This document shows, one piece after another, positions 44,040 to 54,970 of a stretch of 64,000 nt of DNA. Under the pieces are notes generated by a model, which saw nothing but the letters and a program-made list of their open reading frames with translations, searched no databases and was not told where the DNA came from. The DNA comes from Prorocentrum cordatum. Its lineage: Eukaryota; Sar; Dinophyceae; Prorocentrales; Prorocentraceae. The stretch is from NCBI GenBank assembly GCA_963575745.1, contig CAUYUJ010003670.1, forward strand, positions 74,001 to 138,000. The letters are read 5' to 3'. The translations under genes and the position numbers were made by a program. The stretch's first letter is position 1, and the number at the start of each line of letters is the position of its first letter.

Positions 44040-45085
44040 CCCCTTCTGGATTCCCTAAGGGATCCCATCGATTCCGGATGGATTTCCTAAGGGATCCAGT
44101 AGATGTCCTAGGGTATCCTATAGATCTCATTCAGAATCCCATGGAAGAAACCCGATTGATTCCCGAAGGAACCCCATGGATATCCGCAGGAATTCAATGG
44201 ATTTCCTCAGGATGCGTAAATATTGCCTACGGAATCCGATGGATATCCCGGGGGATTAACAAATAATCTGTTTGATTTCCTAAGGGTTCCTGTAGATTTC
44301 CTCTGGAATTCTGTGGGATTCCTGAGGCATGCTATGGATGTCTGAAGGACTCTTATAGATGCCCTACGGATTCCTATATAATCCCGAAGCAATCGCATAA
44401 ATGTCCAAAAGAAACTTTTGGAATCCCTAAGGGAGCATATGGATTTCCGGAGGAATCCTATGGATGTCCAGGTGCTCAAAGGAATCTTATGGATTTTCAA
44501 AAGAATCCATGCGATTTCCTCAGGGATCTTATGGGTTTCGTACAGAATCCCATTGATTTCCCAAGGACTCCTATAGAGTTTCTCAGGAATCTGATGGATG
44601 TCCCAAGGAATCCAATGGATTTCCCCAGAAATCCTGTGGATGTTCTAAGGGATCCGGGGGTTTATTACGGATTTTAATGGATCTCGCAAGGAACCCTATG
44701 GATTTCCAAAGGAACCGTATGAATTCCAAAGACAGCCACTTGATTTTAAAAAATCGTAATGATTTCCTTCGGAATTCTGTGGACTTCCTAAGCTTCCCAC
44801 TTGGTCTCCCATTGAATTTCATACGTCCACAGGAATCCAATGGATTGCTGGAGGAACCCGATGACTTTCTTAAGGAATCAAATGGTTTTTCGAAGGAGCA
44901 CAGGTGGTTTCCAAAGGAGTATTCTGGATTCCATGACGGAACCTTTTTGCATGTCCAGAGGAATCCGACGGATGTCCCAAGGGATCTTAAGGATCTCCGG
45001 CGCGAATTTTTAGATTTTCTTTGGAATCCAATGGGTTTCCTACGGAACCCAAAGGGTTTCCGAAGGACTACGATGGATGTCCTCA
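44040..45085 (+). repeat. Third 21-bp repeat array
   Basis: Same ATGGATTTCC.AAGG(A)ATCC units as at 37000-39825, in plus orientation. It also starts after CCTCCTCCTCC and TTCTGGATTCCCT, as the array at 39400 does. Confidence 0.85.
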
Positions 45086-45324
45086 TGATTATTCTAGAAT
45101 TCTGCGTCGATCTTATGGTATTCGTATCTCCGCACCCGATGGTTTCGGCTGCGTCGCCCCTTTTTCCACCCACCCACCCTGCAATAGGTAGTGGGGCCGT
45201 GCCCCCCGACCAGGTGGGGGGCGTGGGTCCTGACGGACTCATCCCGAGCGTCATCCAATATATACATCCGAATCTCCCGCTGCTCCCCCCCAGTGTAGAG
45301 TATAGGGACCGTCTGGAGGAATTT

Positions 45325-45850
45325 GTATGTATGTCTGTATGTATGCATGTACATATGTACGTATGCGTATATGCTTGTTTGTATGTGTGTATGTATGGAG
45401 GTATGTATGCCAATTTATGTATGTATGTATGTATGTATGTATGTATGTATGTATGTATGTATGTATGTATGCATGCATGCATGTATGTATGTATGTATGT
45501 ATTTATGTATGTATGTATGTATGTATGCATGTATGCATGCATGCATGCATGCATGCATGCATGTGTGCATTTGTATGTTTCCATGTTTGCATGCATGTGT
45601 GTTCAATCATGTGTTTTAAACTGCGTATGTACACACACACACATATATATATATATATCAAAATATGCCTGCATGCGTGTATGTGTGTATGTACGCATGT
45701 TTATATATATACACATACATATGTATGTGTATATATATGTGTGTAGGTATGTGTGTTTGTAAGTCGGTATATCGAGAAGTACACATACCGGCAGGCATGT
45801 AGATAGGTAGGTCGGTTTGTAGATATACATACATGTATGTGTGCACATGT
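45325..45850 (+). repeat. (GTAT)n / (GCAT)n / (CA)n(TA)n microsatellite complex
   Basis: GTATGTATGTAT units (45420-45475), GCATGCATGCAT (45535-45560), a CACACATATATA junction near 45635 and GTATATATGTGTG further on. Confidence 0.95.
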
Positions 45851-46375
45851 ACGGCCTCCCGATCCATGTAGATACGTGTGTGTGTGTACATCGTGTACAC
45901 ATATTTATACACAGCCCACGAGGGCAGGTCTTATTCTTCCCGTTCAACATCTTACGTTGGTGTTCGATCAGGGGCCCTCAGCTAATCGCAGTCATCCAGC
46001 CGTCGCGCAGAAAGCCGCCGAGGACTGCCAGAGACCGCAGAATCTTGTCAGAGCCTGCCAGAGACCACCGAAGATTGCTGCAGAACACCGAAGACCGCCG
46101 AAGGTCGATCGGCAGCAAGAGGTCCATGGCTGATCACGTAGCTTGGCTATCGAACCCATCCCCGGGGTCTGACCAGCGCCGCGGGGGGAGCTGCCCAGGA
46201 TGCTCGATTTTTCTACGGGGCCGCAGGGTGTCCAGTCACCAGCTGAGGGCTTTGGCTTCACCATTGGTGCCTAAGGAGCAAGGAGTCGGCAGCGCACAGC
46301 ATGTCACACGCCAGCCCTTATTCCAGCGCCCTGAATTCAGCCCGAACGCGAGGCGCACTCTTACGAGTCTGGCCT
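45851..46375. other. Degenerate short repeats; no gene seen
   Basis: Near 46010-46110 a GCCGAAGACTGCCAGAGACC-like unit is repeated four to five times. Nothing else is supported. Confidence 0.4.
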
Positions 46376-46380
46376 GGTGC

Positions 46381-46470
46381 AGCTGCAGCTGACGAACGGG
46401 TATAACATCTTCGCTTGCGACGCCTACGCGCTCTTCACCGACTTCCCTACTAGGCTCAGCGACGGGAGGG
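46381..46470 (+). CDS. Candidate short exon
   Basis: After CTGGCCTGGTGCAG the plus strand reads LQLTNGYNIFACDAYALFTD followed by FPTRLSDGREV. The codon pattern is protein-like, an AG acceptor stands at the start, and GAGGGAGGTAC at the end could give a donor. The N-G-Y-x-I-F-x-C-D-x-Y segment resembles one I remember from predicted dinoflagellate glycosyltransferase-like proteins, but that is weak. No neighbouring exon was found. Confidence 0.3.
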
Positions 46471-46820
46471 AGGTACACCGAAATGCCTGCGGCACCCCCC
46501 GCAGCCGTGCTAGCGCAGCATCGGCATGTGTACATAATGGTTACCCGAGCTCTCCCCGAGGTTCTGTAGATTTATCCTGCTGCAAACCCCGTTACCGTGC
46601 CAACGCAACGTTGCAGTGTATACAGGGCAGCTTTCCCGAACTCGTCCCGAGAGGCTCTGTAGAATAATATTGTGTCCGTCTGGGAAGCGGCACTACGATG
46701 CTGTAGTGTAGCGTAGCGAGGCCACAGCTGTTGTGTAGGCTATTGGGGACATCTTGGGGTTGTCGGCTCGGGGGCTTCTTTGGGACGTCTATGGGGGCTT
46801 CTCATGGGCCATTTCAGGGG

Positions 46821-46935
46821 CATTTCAGGCCTTGGCCACAAAGTCTCTGTCCGAGACGCCGTTGTTCGTGGCAGCCTCGACCATGTCCTGTCGATCGCAG
46901 CCGAAGTGGCTCGCCAGGCCAGGAGGCATGAGTTC
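46821..46935 (-). CDS. Candidate terminal exon, minus strand
   Basis: The minus strand reads CELMPPGLASHFGCDRQDMV then EAATNNGVSDRDFVAKA and a TGA. The composition is protein-like and it ends cleanly. The opposite strand over the same bases is also open and protein-like (VSVRDAVVRGSLDHVLSIAA), so only one of the two can be real. The plus-strand flanks are CTTGGGG-type repeats, which slightly favours neither. Confidence 0.25.
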
Positions 46936-47757
46936 ACACAGTTGGCTCCTCACTCATTCCGTGATGCCTTGTTTGCCTTGACGGGAGAATGCGACAAACA
47001 CACATCGGGGATATCTCAGGGGCTTCAGGAGAGCCTCTCGAGGTCCTGTTGGGGTGTCCTGGGGCTGCCTTGGCCGCGCTCGGTCTGCCGAGCTCCTCCC
47101 GAAGGGGCTCGGGAGGTAAAGCCGTCTTGGCGCTGCATTTCTTGGGGCCGTATTTGGGCCCTCTCGGAACGCATCCCGCAGAGCTTCACGCTCTGAGGGC
47201 CCTCCCGCTGCGCGCTACCTTGCCTCCTTTCTCTGCCTATCGTCCTTTCGGTTTTCCCCCCTCGTGTCCGCGCCTCAACTTGTTTCGTTGTGTCCCGCCG
47301 GTGCCCTGCCGCTGCTTGGATCCGAGTGGCCGCCGACAAATCAAACCATCTTGGAGGGCCCCGGGGCCGTCATGAGGACGTCTTGGGCCGTCTTGGGGGC
47401 TCGAATGGGGGCTCTCCGAGGCCATTCTGTAGCCAACCTATGCCGACCATGTGGGCATATGAATCACCCAGGGTCGTATCCAACCCGTCAGCAGTACGTG
47501 GATCACCACCAGATAGATCCTCAACGATTGAATGTTTACGGAGGTATGCGATCCTTTGTGAACGTAACACGGACAGCATATACGTTGAACACCATGGGAC
47601 TGATATGAGGCGACACCCGTCGACAATAAATGGAAGGGGTGCCGACAGACGGGCGACGACGAAAAGGAGGAGGACAACATGGGTTAATAAAGGATGGCGC
47701 AAGCCGATGGGCAAGGACGAAGGCTAGCATCACGAGGGGGAAGAAGCCGGCATGTAA
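46936..47757. other. No gene seen
   Basis: CTTGGGGGCC-like minisatellite pieces occur to about 47200 and again near 47340-47420. Other open frames have no support. Confidence 0.4.
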
Positions 47758-47760
47758 TCA

Positions 47761-48080
47761 GGATGTGTGATCGATGGCGATCATAATCTCCGAGATCGTC
47801 GCCGTGGCCAGCATGCCGTACAGGTGCAGCCAGGGGCTGTCCATGTCGTCGGCGTCCTTGTAGGACTCGGCGACGACCCGTTCGGGTGTGGTGTGGTGTT
47901 GGCAGGCCGCGGTCGTGAGTAGCTTGGCGTGCGAGGTGGACTGCTCAGTGGACGTGGCTTGCTGCCTGCGGAAGTGAGCGTGATGCACGTCCTTGGTTCA
48001 AAAAAGGCGCAGTGCGCCGTGTACGAGGCGTCGATCCTGTCCGCGTGCTCCGCGAACTCCTCGTAGAGAAGAGGCGTCAT
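47761..48080 (-). pseudogene. Short minus-strand gene with a 1-nt frameshift, unrecognised
   Basis: The minus strand starts MTPLLYEEFAEHADRIDASY and reads TAHCAFF. A frame change near 47995 follows, and the next frame reads VHHAHFRRQQATSTEQSTSH, then TPERVVAESYKDADDMDSPW and LHLYGMLATATISEIMIAID, ending at a TGA at 47761. The two parts connect across GAACCAAGGAC if one base is missing, giving about 106 codons. Both halves have natural codon use and no repeats. The C-terminal part has a hydrophobic stretch (LYGMLATATISEIMI) that could be a membrane or packing helix. No SL is seen upstream. I do not recognise the family. Confidence 0.4.
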
Positions 48081-48264
48081 TGTCTTTGTCTATGCGGCCC
48101 CGCGCGCCGAAACGGCAAGCAACGCATGCACACCAGGCGCGGTGCAGCGCTCGACGGACCCAGCCCCTCCGAATGACGCGCAGGGCGGCCCTCCGCTGGG
48201 CGCCCCGCGAGTTCGAGAAAGTGGCGGTACCTGCGCAGTTGGTGGCATCTGTGGATCGGTGGCG

Positions 48265-48405
48265 AGCGACGAGGGGAAGTTAGAAGGAAAATGCCTTCTC
48301 AGAAGGCTGCGGGAATTCTCAGAGGCCCTCGCGCCTTCTGAGGATTTGTTCCTTGCCTCCGGAAAAAAGGCGCAGGCAGCTTCTCAGAAGGCCGTGGAGT
48401 TGTTA
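48265..48405. repeat. CTTCTCAGAAG-rich dispersed repeat, copy B
   Basis: Shares GGCGAGCGA(CGA)GGGGAAGT(T)AGAAGG, GCCTTCTCAGAAGGC, GCGCCTTCTGAGGA and AGCTTCTCAGAAGGCCGTGG with copy A at 34060-34220 in the same order. Confidence 0.8.
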
Positions 48406-48459
48406 ACCCTCTTCCTCCGCCGTTTCTGTGCTGCCGCCGCCTTCTGCTGACGCGCCTTC

Positions 48460-49490
48460 TTGCGCGTCCGCAGCTGTTCTAGTGTGAAACAAGTGGGCAC
48501 CGTGGGCCCACCTTCACGTGAGGAAAATGGAGCGTGCGCCGTGTCGTCGCCGTGTCGTCGTCTCCCTTCCCCGTGCATCAATCCAACACGTTTTAGCTTA
48601 ACGGGCTCTACCGTCACGTCGTTACAAGATTTCCATAGCATTGAAAATACCGATATTACACCATCTTTATCACCCCAGAGGTGCTCTTTTCCTCTGTCAA
48701 ATGATTGGCTCCCAGACGACATGCCAATGATTGCATCTGGTGCGCAAGCGGATATATACGAAGCTTCTGGCTCGAACACACAATTTGCAATAACCGAAAG
48801 CTTCGGCAACAACGTCGTATCTGACTTGGTGGGCCAGCCACCTCAACATATTGTTCCAATGCCACTCACGGATGGCCCTTTTGTCCAAGCTCTGGGAAGA
48901 GCCTCGGCGTTGGTTCAACCGACAGTTCGGGATGATGACATTGGACGTGACCTGTCCGCCCTTATAGCATCTTCCGACATATGTTCGATGCATTCGTCGA
49001 CCAAAGGATGGGAGCACGTATCATTGACCTCGTTAGAACATTCAGACATAATACCTGGGAAACCGCAGTGCCGAAGCGACCTAAGGGGCCATATGACTTC
49101 AGCATGGGACATGGTTCGCCTATGCCGGTTTTCACTTTACTTGAAAGCCAAACGGAAACTAGTTTTTGTCCCGTGGTACGAGAAGTTGAGGGGCCGCCGG
49201 ATGAACCCTTGTCGCCTCCATTAAACGCTAGGCGTCACAAACTCAGCTCCCCGATGGTGTCGAGATTTCGTGAGAGATCGATGAGCAGTCATGGTTCCAA
49301 CGGTCCGCCTCGTGATTCATCATCCGGTATGTCGTTGGGCGCGAGGTATGTCGTTGGGCGCAGGGGCCGCACTGCCAGGCCGCGGCATAGAATCGATGGC
49401 CGGGAAAGGCGGGAAGTACCCTTGATCCGTAGCTTCGTGCGTGCGGGGCTTGTTCCCGCATCTGTCATCGCTGTAGCGTTCATTGGCTAG
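48460..49490 (+). pseudogene. AT-richer coding-like segment, unrecognised
   Basis: The plus frame 48460-49224 reads PCINPTRFSLTGSTVTSLQD, SGAQADIYEASGSNTQFAIT and DMVRLCRFSLYLKAKRKLVF. An overlapping frame 48981-49490 continues with PYDFSMGHGSPMPVFTLLES and an Arg-rich end. Base composition is clearly less GC-rich than the surroundings, which suggests foreign or retroelement origin. No domain is recognised. A 19-bp tandem duplication (TATGTCGTTGGGCGCGAGG) lies at about 49328-49365. Confidence 0.3.
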
Positions 49491-49599
49491 GCCCAGATCG
49501 TATTGACATGACGGAAGGCATCTGCTAATATTTCGTCACTGTTGCTTGGCAACAAGAAGAAGCGGAGAACGACGCCGTTAGGGAAAAAGGAACCCCGTG

Positions 49600-51760
49600 G
49601 ACAGATCATTGCTCATATGCAAGCGTTTAGACGACGAAAGGACACATATTTGGCATATGCAGAAATCTATGAGAGAATTTGTTATTGCTCACGCAGCGGG
49701 CGCAACTGAGCAGTCAGGCGACCTCGGGGGCAGCTCAGATGTCTCTGATGTACGCTGAACGGAAGAAGACGGACATAGAAAAAGCTGCCAAGTTAATGAA
49801 AGTGGAAGGGGAAAAAAGAGACTTGCGGGGAAAATGGCTGAAGCAGAACTGCGGCTGCAGAACCGCCTCTGTCTGCCGAGGAAGCAGCAAAGCATTCATA
49901 ACAAACGGTGGAAGTGGTCCTCCACGAGAGGGCGGCTCAGGCCCTGGCCCAGGCTGCTGCAGTGATGCAGCAGGTCGAGGAGCATGCGTCTGTTGCCGTG
50001 CAGCAAGCGACTCCCTGGGGAAGCTGCCGCTGAACGCTTGAGGATATTGATCAAAGAATTTGAGAGTATTTAAGAAGATATGATTAGACAGGAGCAGGGA
50101 CACATGGAACCAACATCCGCACAAAATAATCGACCTCACAGTGAGACAGTTAAGCGAGAGGGCAATTTTGCCATTGCAGATTCACCTGTGGTGCCTGATG
50201 GTGTTGTTTCAAATCCATGGGCAAGCTCTTCCGCGTTGCAGGTTCAACCTGCGGTGTCGGGAAAATGCGCGCCGACGTTGCAGGCTCAGCCCGTGGGGGT
50301 ACGACGGGCGACAAGTCAAACGATGGGGGTGGGCTTCAAATTTCGAACCCAGGAGCTTGCGTCCGCCTTCGCCGAGTGAGGCAATCACTGTGTCAGTTTT
50401 TGCGAATGATTATGCGGGCGGAATGGCCGCTCTTCGGGTTGGGCGAACGCGAGCGATCGCAGCTCCGGGAAGCATTGGGAGCTGCTACTCCTGTGCATTG
50501 CCAAAATTGGAAGGCGCGCCCAAAGCTGCAGGTCTCGTTGCAAGGGTCGCGCCGATGACCAAGCGGCGTGGGCGATGCGATCAGGGGGGGCTAGACGCAG
50601 ATGCAGGGCCCGCCAAGCCAAGACTTGAGGAAGAGCGCTGGCGGTCCCAGCAATGGGAAGACGAAGTGAGAATGTCTGCCTTCATATAAACCAGGCGAAT
50701 GTGCTAGAGGCAATTCGGGAGTAGAGGGGGGAATGTGGAGAGGCAGTGCGGTCCGCGCACGGGGGGGGGGGCCGCGGTTGTTCCGCGCGGGCAGAAGGGT
50801 GGCGAGTGGACGTCGCCTCAAGCTATGGGACACTTCCCCGATGGAATGCCGTACTTTCCAGAACTAGCGGCCCCGCATGACAGTCGCAAAAGTGCCCCAC
50901 TGGAACTGCTTCAAGATCTTTCTCGAGAAATCGTTCGACGCTGCGGATGCTATTCTCGGTTCTCCTCCAAGCGCCCCCAGTTCAGACGGGGGTGGGAATG
51001 GGGGGTATGGGGGCCCGCCCCGAGGCGGAGGCGGGGGGGGGGGGCGGCGGGGGTCGAGGATCCGGCTTCAGCGCGCACTCCGTTTGATTATTGGAGACAG
51101 GCAGGAAGGGCCGCTGATGCTAAGTTGACGCCCGCGCCTAGCCGGCGTGACTTCGCGATTGGAAAGTACGCGCAGTGCGAGTCATATCTTCTGCGCAAGG
51201 GTGATCGGCCCTGGGTGGCTAAAGCGATGCGCCCAGAAGTGGATGCTTCTATTCTCTGGGGCCCAGGGCGGTTCGCGCGCCGTGACGTGTTCGCTGCGTT
51301 GGATTTGTCAGATTCTTTCAGATTGCGACAGAGGAAGGATGTGCCGGCCCATCGGGCGCATCTCATTCCCCGAGTTGGCCGAATCCAGCAAGACGTCCAG
51401 CATCAGACGCGGTTGCTCGCGGGGCGCGAGATGATTCGCCCCGTCTGCAATTTGCTGTCTGTGCGCGCGGAGCGAGGCGGGGACTTCATTTGTCGGGGCG
51501 TATTTGAGATTGTCATTAGTAAGAATTTCCACGGTGAGGAGTTATATCGCGTCGAATGGGCGCCCCTCTGACGTTTGCCTTGCGGGGGAGGTGCGCCATC
51601 TGAAGAGATGGCAGTTTCGACCCGTGGGCATTTCTACGATCGGATAAACTTGCGCCCGAGATGCGACGTGCAATTAGGGGGTGAATTCAGCAACGCGAAA
51701 GTCGGAACCGACGTCGAGACTTACGAGTGGCTGCTGAGTCAACTGCGGAAACATGCATGA
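49600..51760 (+). pseudogene. Probable gag region of the copia element
   Basis: Protein-like pieces in changing frames include ERKKTDIEKAAKLMKVEGEK, HERAAQALAQAAAVMQQVEE, KPRLEEERWRSQQWEDEVRM and, in the longest frame (50735-51571), KYAQCESYLLRKGDRPWVAK and AALDLSDSFRLRQRKDVPAH. Coiled-coil composition and position upstream of the protease suggest gag, but no diagnostic gag motif is visible here. A separate host-derived segment in 50.7-51.6 kb cannot be excluded. Confidence 0.3.
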
Positions 51761-52429
51761 GATCGGAGGGGCGTGCGCTTAACTTGGAGTGTCGGAGAAA
51801 CGATCAATCAACGAGGTCGCCATAAGGATAGAGGTGGCAACGCCGCTCCAGGGGCTGGCAACTGGGCGCCCAGTAACTCTTCGGGGGGGGCCACTGGCAA
51901 GGTTTAAGGTGGCCGCGTGAGCATGGGCGCCTCTTGCGAATCTGCGGTCCAGGGGGGGCCCTATCCGAGGCAAAATCGAGGGCGCCCGCGCAATCCTGAG
52001 AGTCCCGAAGCAGCCCCTGCCGCGCAGCCGGCCCGGCTGGCAGCGGAGACAAACGCTGCGCCGGCAAAGAGTGCCCGGCCGGCGCGGCGAGGCAGACGGG
52101 GCGAATTTTAAAGGAGAAAAGAGCAAGGACAGGGGCATTTTGCGGGATCGCTCGGCCACCTCTGGCCCAACAGATTCCAGGCGTTCTTCCGCGAGCCCCT
52201 CGAGGGGGCAGCGGGCTCAGGTCGTTAGCTTCGCTTTTTCTCGCGGCAGTTGCAAAGGCCTCAAGCCCGACTCTCCGCGTCGCAGACGGCGCGGAGGACC
52301 GGCTGGGGCAGAAATCCTGAAGAGGGACCAGCGTTTGGGGGGCCAGATAAGAGCGGGGGAGAAGATGAGGCGCGATCGCGCGCCGAAACAGGCCAGTTCT
52401 GCAGCGGCCAGCGCTGCGCAGGCTCACGC

Positions 52430-52640
52430 CGCTTCTGGGTCCGATGCAGGCGGCAAAAATGGCAGCCAGACGAGCTCTGGTAGCAAGGGGGGTGGCGCAG
52501 GTGGGGGCATCGCCCCTTGCCGGCGCTGGGCGGAGCGCAAGAATTATCCTTCCGGAGCGCGCTGTAGATTCCGAGCCAATGCCCGGGGCCCCGGGGGCGT
52601 GAGCGACGGCGACCGCCGTGGGTCGACGGCTCAGCCTTTG
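52430..52640 (+). pseudogene. CCCH-like zinc motif at the gag C-terminus
   Basis: The frame 52071-52802 contains PCRRWAERKNYPSGARCRFR with Gly-rich flanks. C-x(14)-C with an aromatic before the second half resembles the CCCH zinc motif of dinoflagellate copia gag, though the last His is not seen (Ala-Asn at that place). Confidence 0.35.
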
Positions 52641-53173
52641 GTCGCCCAGGGGGGGGTCATCGGTCATTCTAAATACATTTGTATGATGGCTGTTCTGATG
52701 ATCCCGTGCATCTGTTTCGCCCCATCGATCAGTCGTCGGTCCAGCCGAGGGCCTGCGTCGAGAAGACGTCAAATTCGAGACATAAGCAGTCGCGATGCTT
52801 GACCGGCTCCATTGCGACTCGGCGCATATCTCGAGCTGCTGGTCATTGTTGGCAAGCGCCGGTTTCCCTGCGGCGACGGTCATTTAGAACTTATGCCATA
52901 TGTGGGATATTTCAAAGACGTGACATATTCTGCACCTGTCACAGTTTCGGACATAGTAGAGAATGAACCGCGCTGAACATTTTGCTTCCGCGAGCTGCTA
53001 CCAGATGTGCGCGTGCTATTGCCCCGAGGCGCAGCTGCGCGAAGAAGGATCTGCCCTTGGCGTGTGTCCAATTTCGCCGATGTACAGAACTCCCTGCCAT
53101 CGCTCAGAGGAGAGCCTGTTCTGGGAAGGAGCCCCCTTCCGCTGTTTGAGATAGATGGAATTTCCAATGGGAG

Positions 53174-53600
53174 ATGCAGTACCGAGATCATGACTATCTG
53201 AGCCTTGTTTCGATGCGTTTCGTTCTTGACACAGGCTGTGGTTTCAGCCTCGCTGCGGAAAGATTCATGCAGAGTGTAGACGCTATGGATAATATTTGGA
53301 GATTATCTCCGGGTGTTGCCCTGAACGTTGCCAGGGGTTCCAGTGGGGCCCTCGGCGCAGTCATCGTGGCACGTTGGGTTCAACGATGGTCATTTTGACG
53401 CTTTAGTGTTGCGATCGCGCCAGAAATCCCGAGCGTGCTCTCAGTGGGGTGCCAGTGCGTTGACCGTGGTTTTAGCATTAACTGGTCTGCAGGTCAGCCC
53501 CCTCTATCTACAATTGCCTAAGGGGCATGAAATTATCCAGACCGTCAACGGTAAAGATCCGCACTTGGCGCCGGCAGGAAACGGGGCCCCAGGCGAGTGG
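53174..53600 (+). pseudogene. Copia aspartic protease
   Basis: MRFVLDTGCGFSLAAERFMQ contains the D-T-G active site of a retropepsin. After a frame change the segment VLSVGCQCVDRGFSINWSAG appears, the L-S-(V/I)-G-R-R-C-(V/M)-(E/D)-x-G-(Y/F) block that follows the protease in dinoflagellate copia elements. LPKGHEIIQTVNG comes next in yet another frame. At least two frameshifts. The enzyme would have cut the gag-pol polyprotein. Confidence 0.75.
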
Positions 53601-54142
53601 GGAAGTGCAGTCGCCCTGGGGGCCGTTGCTCTCGAGCGTGGAATTGCGCGGTGTCGGGCGCCGAGGCATTTCTGGACGACGTCGGGGCCGCGGGTGCCCC
53701 CCCCCGCTTGCTCCGTCCAGGCCCGCGCAGCCATGGACATGAACGCGCGAGGGTTGACTGCCGCCCGCAGCAGCGAAGACGGCCGCCCGGTTCAACCGGG
53801 CGGGCCTTCGCCATTTGGAGTAGACTTTGTGGCTGCCATCACTTACTTTTAGTATTCGCTTCCAAATCACCCGCAATCGTGGCTGGACATGTTGTTCGAT
53901 TGGTGTTGTTGACGCGCTATCGCCGCCGACGATGTCGGGGGTGTTCAGGGCGGGGAACGCGGGCCCTTCCTGGGGGCAGTGTCGGGGAATCTACCCTATG
54001 CTGTAAGTGGTAGGTGCATTATCTTTTCCCCCGCGCTGGATGCCCCTGACGTGGGCGAAGTTGTTGGCTCGGGCGGTGGCGATCTTGTCGACGCTGCCGA
54101 TTCACCGCCCGAGCGACAAGACGTAGGCGTTGAGATGACGAG

Positions 54143-54970
54143 TGTGAACTTTTCAAAAATGACGAAATCTCGGCCAAGTATCTTCTTTTACTCATCTCCC
54201 AAAGAAGCCTTACTGTCAAGTGTGCGCTGTGGCGAAGGCTCTGCGCTTGCAGCATAGGAAAACGAGTGTGAACGGGCCCAGGGTCCCCAGGCCGCACTTT
54301 CGGCCCTCCCTGCTTCGGGCACCTCGCCACCGTGGATCAACTGGGTCGCGGCTGATGAGTTCTCGAAGGGTCTCCACGGGGCAACTGCGCGCGCGGCGTT
54401 TCGCGACCCGCTCTCGAAATTCATTGCCGCGCAGGGTGTCCATGGCAAGTCGGCTGCGAGCGCTTCAATTCTTGGGTTAGCCTTCAGGCACCAGGGGAGG
54501 AGTCAACATGTTGTTTCGCGAAAGGTGCCCGGGAGCTCGCGCTCGCGCGTCGGGGCCTCGGGGTGGCGCGTGATGCCGCCGTCCCAGGTGCCGAGGAGCT
54601 TGTAGCTGTTGCCGAGAGATCCAGCGGCTTGACGCAGATGGGTACGCGCGCGCTGTCGGCGGCCGCTGGCCTCCTGCCTCATTTTTGGACGTGGCAGGTA
54701 TTGTTGTCTTTGTAAATCCGACTGCCAAGCCCGTTTTGGTGCAAACTTTGAGGCGCCCCTCTTGTCTTCTTGTTCATCAATGCGCGACATGCCTCCTCCT
54801 GAATCACGATGCCGCGCGGCCCAGACAGCTGTCGCCGTGCTTCCGGGGATCTACTTGGGGCGCGCTCACAAGGCGGGGGGAATGGTAGGGCCAGGAAGTT
54901 ATGTTGCGCCTTCGGGGTCGCTCTCGAGGGTCTTGGCGTGGCGACTGGACGGAGACCTGGCAGTGCCAGC
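54143..54970 (+). pseudogene. Copia integrase (zinc finger and C-terminal region)
   Basis: HLPKKPYCQVCAVAKALRLQ begins at 54193: a His followed by the C-x-x-C pair of the integrase zinc-binding (H-H-C-C) domain. The catalytic core is degraded and I cannot place the D-D-E residues. From about 54720 other frames give FGANFEAPLLSSCSSMRDMP, then AVAVLPGIYLGRAHKAGGMV, the P-G-(I/V)-(F/Y)-L-G-(Y/R) block that closes integrase in this family. Inactive. Confidence 0.7.
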
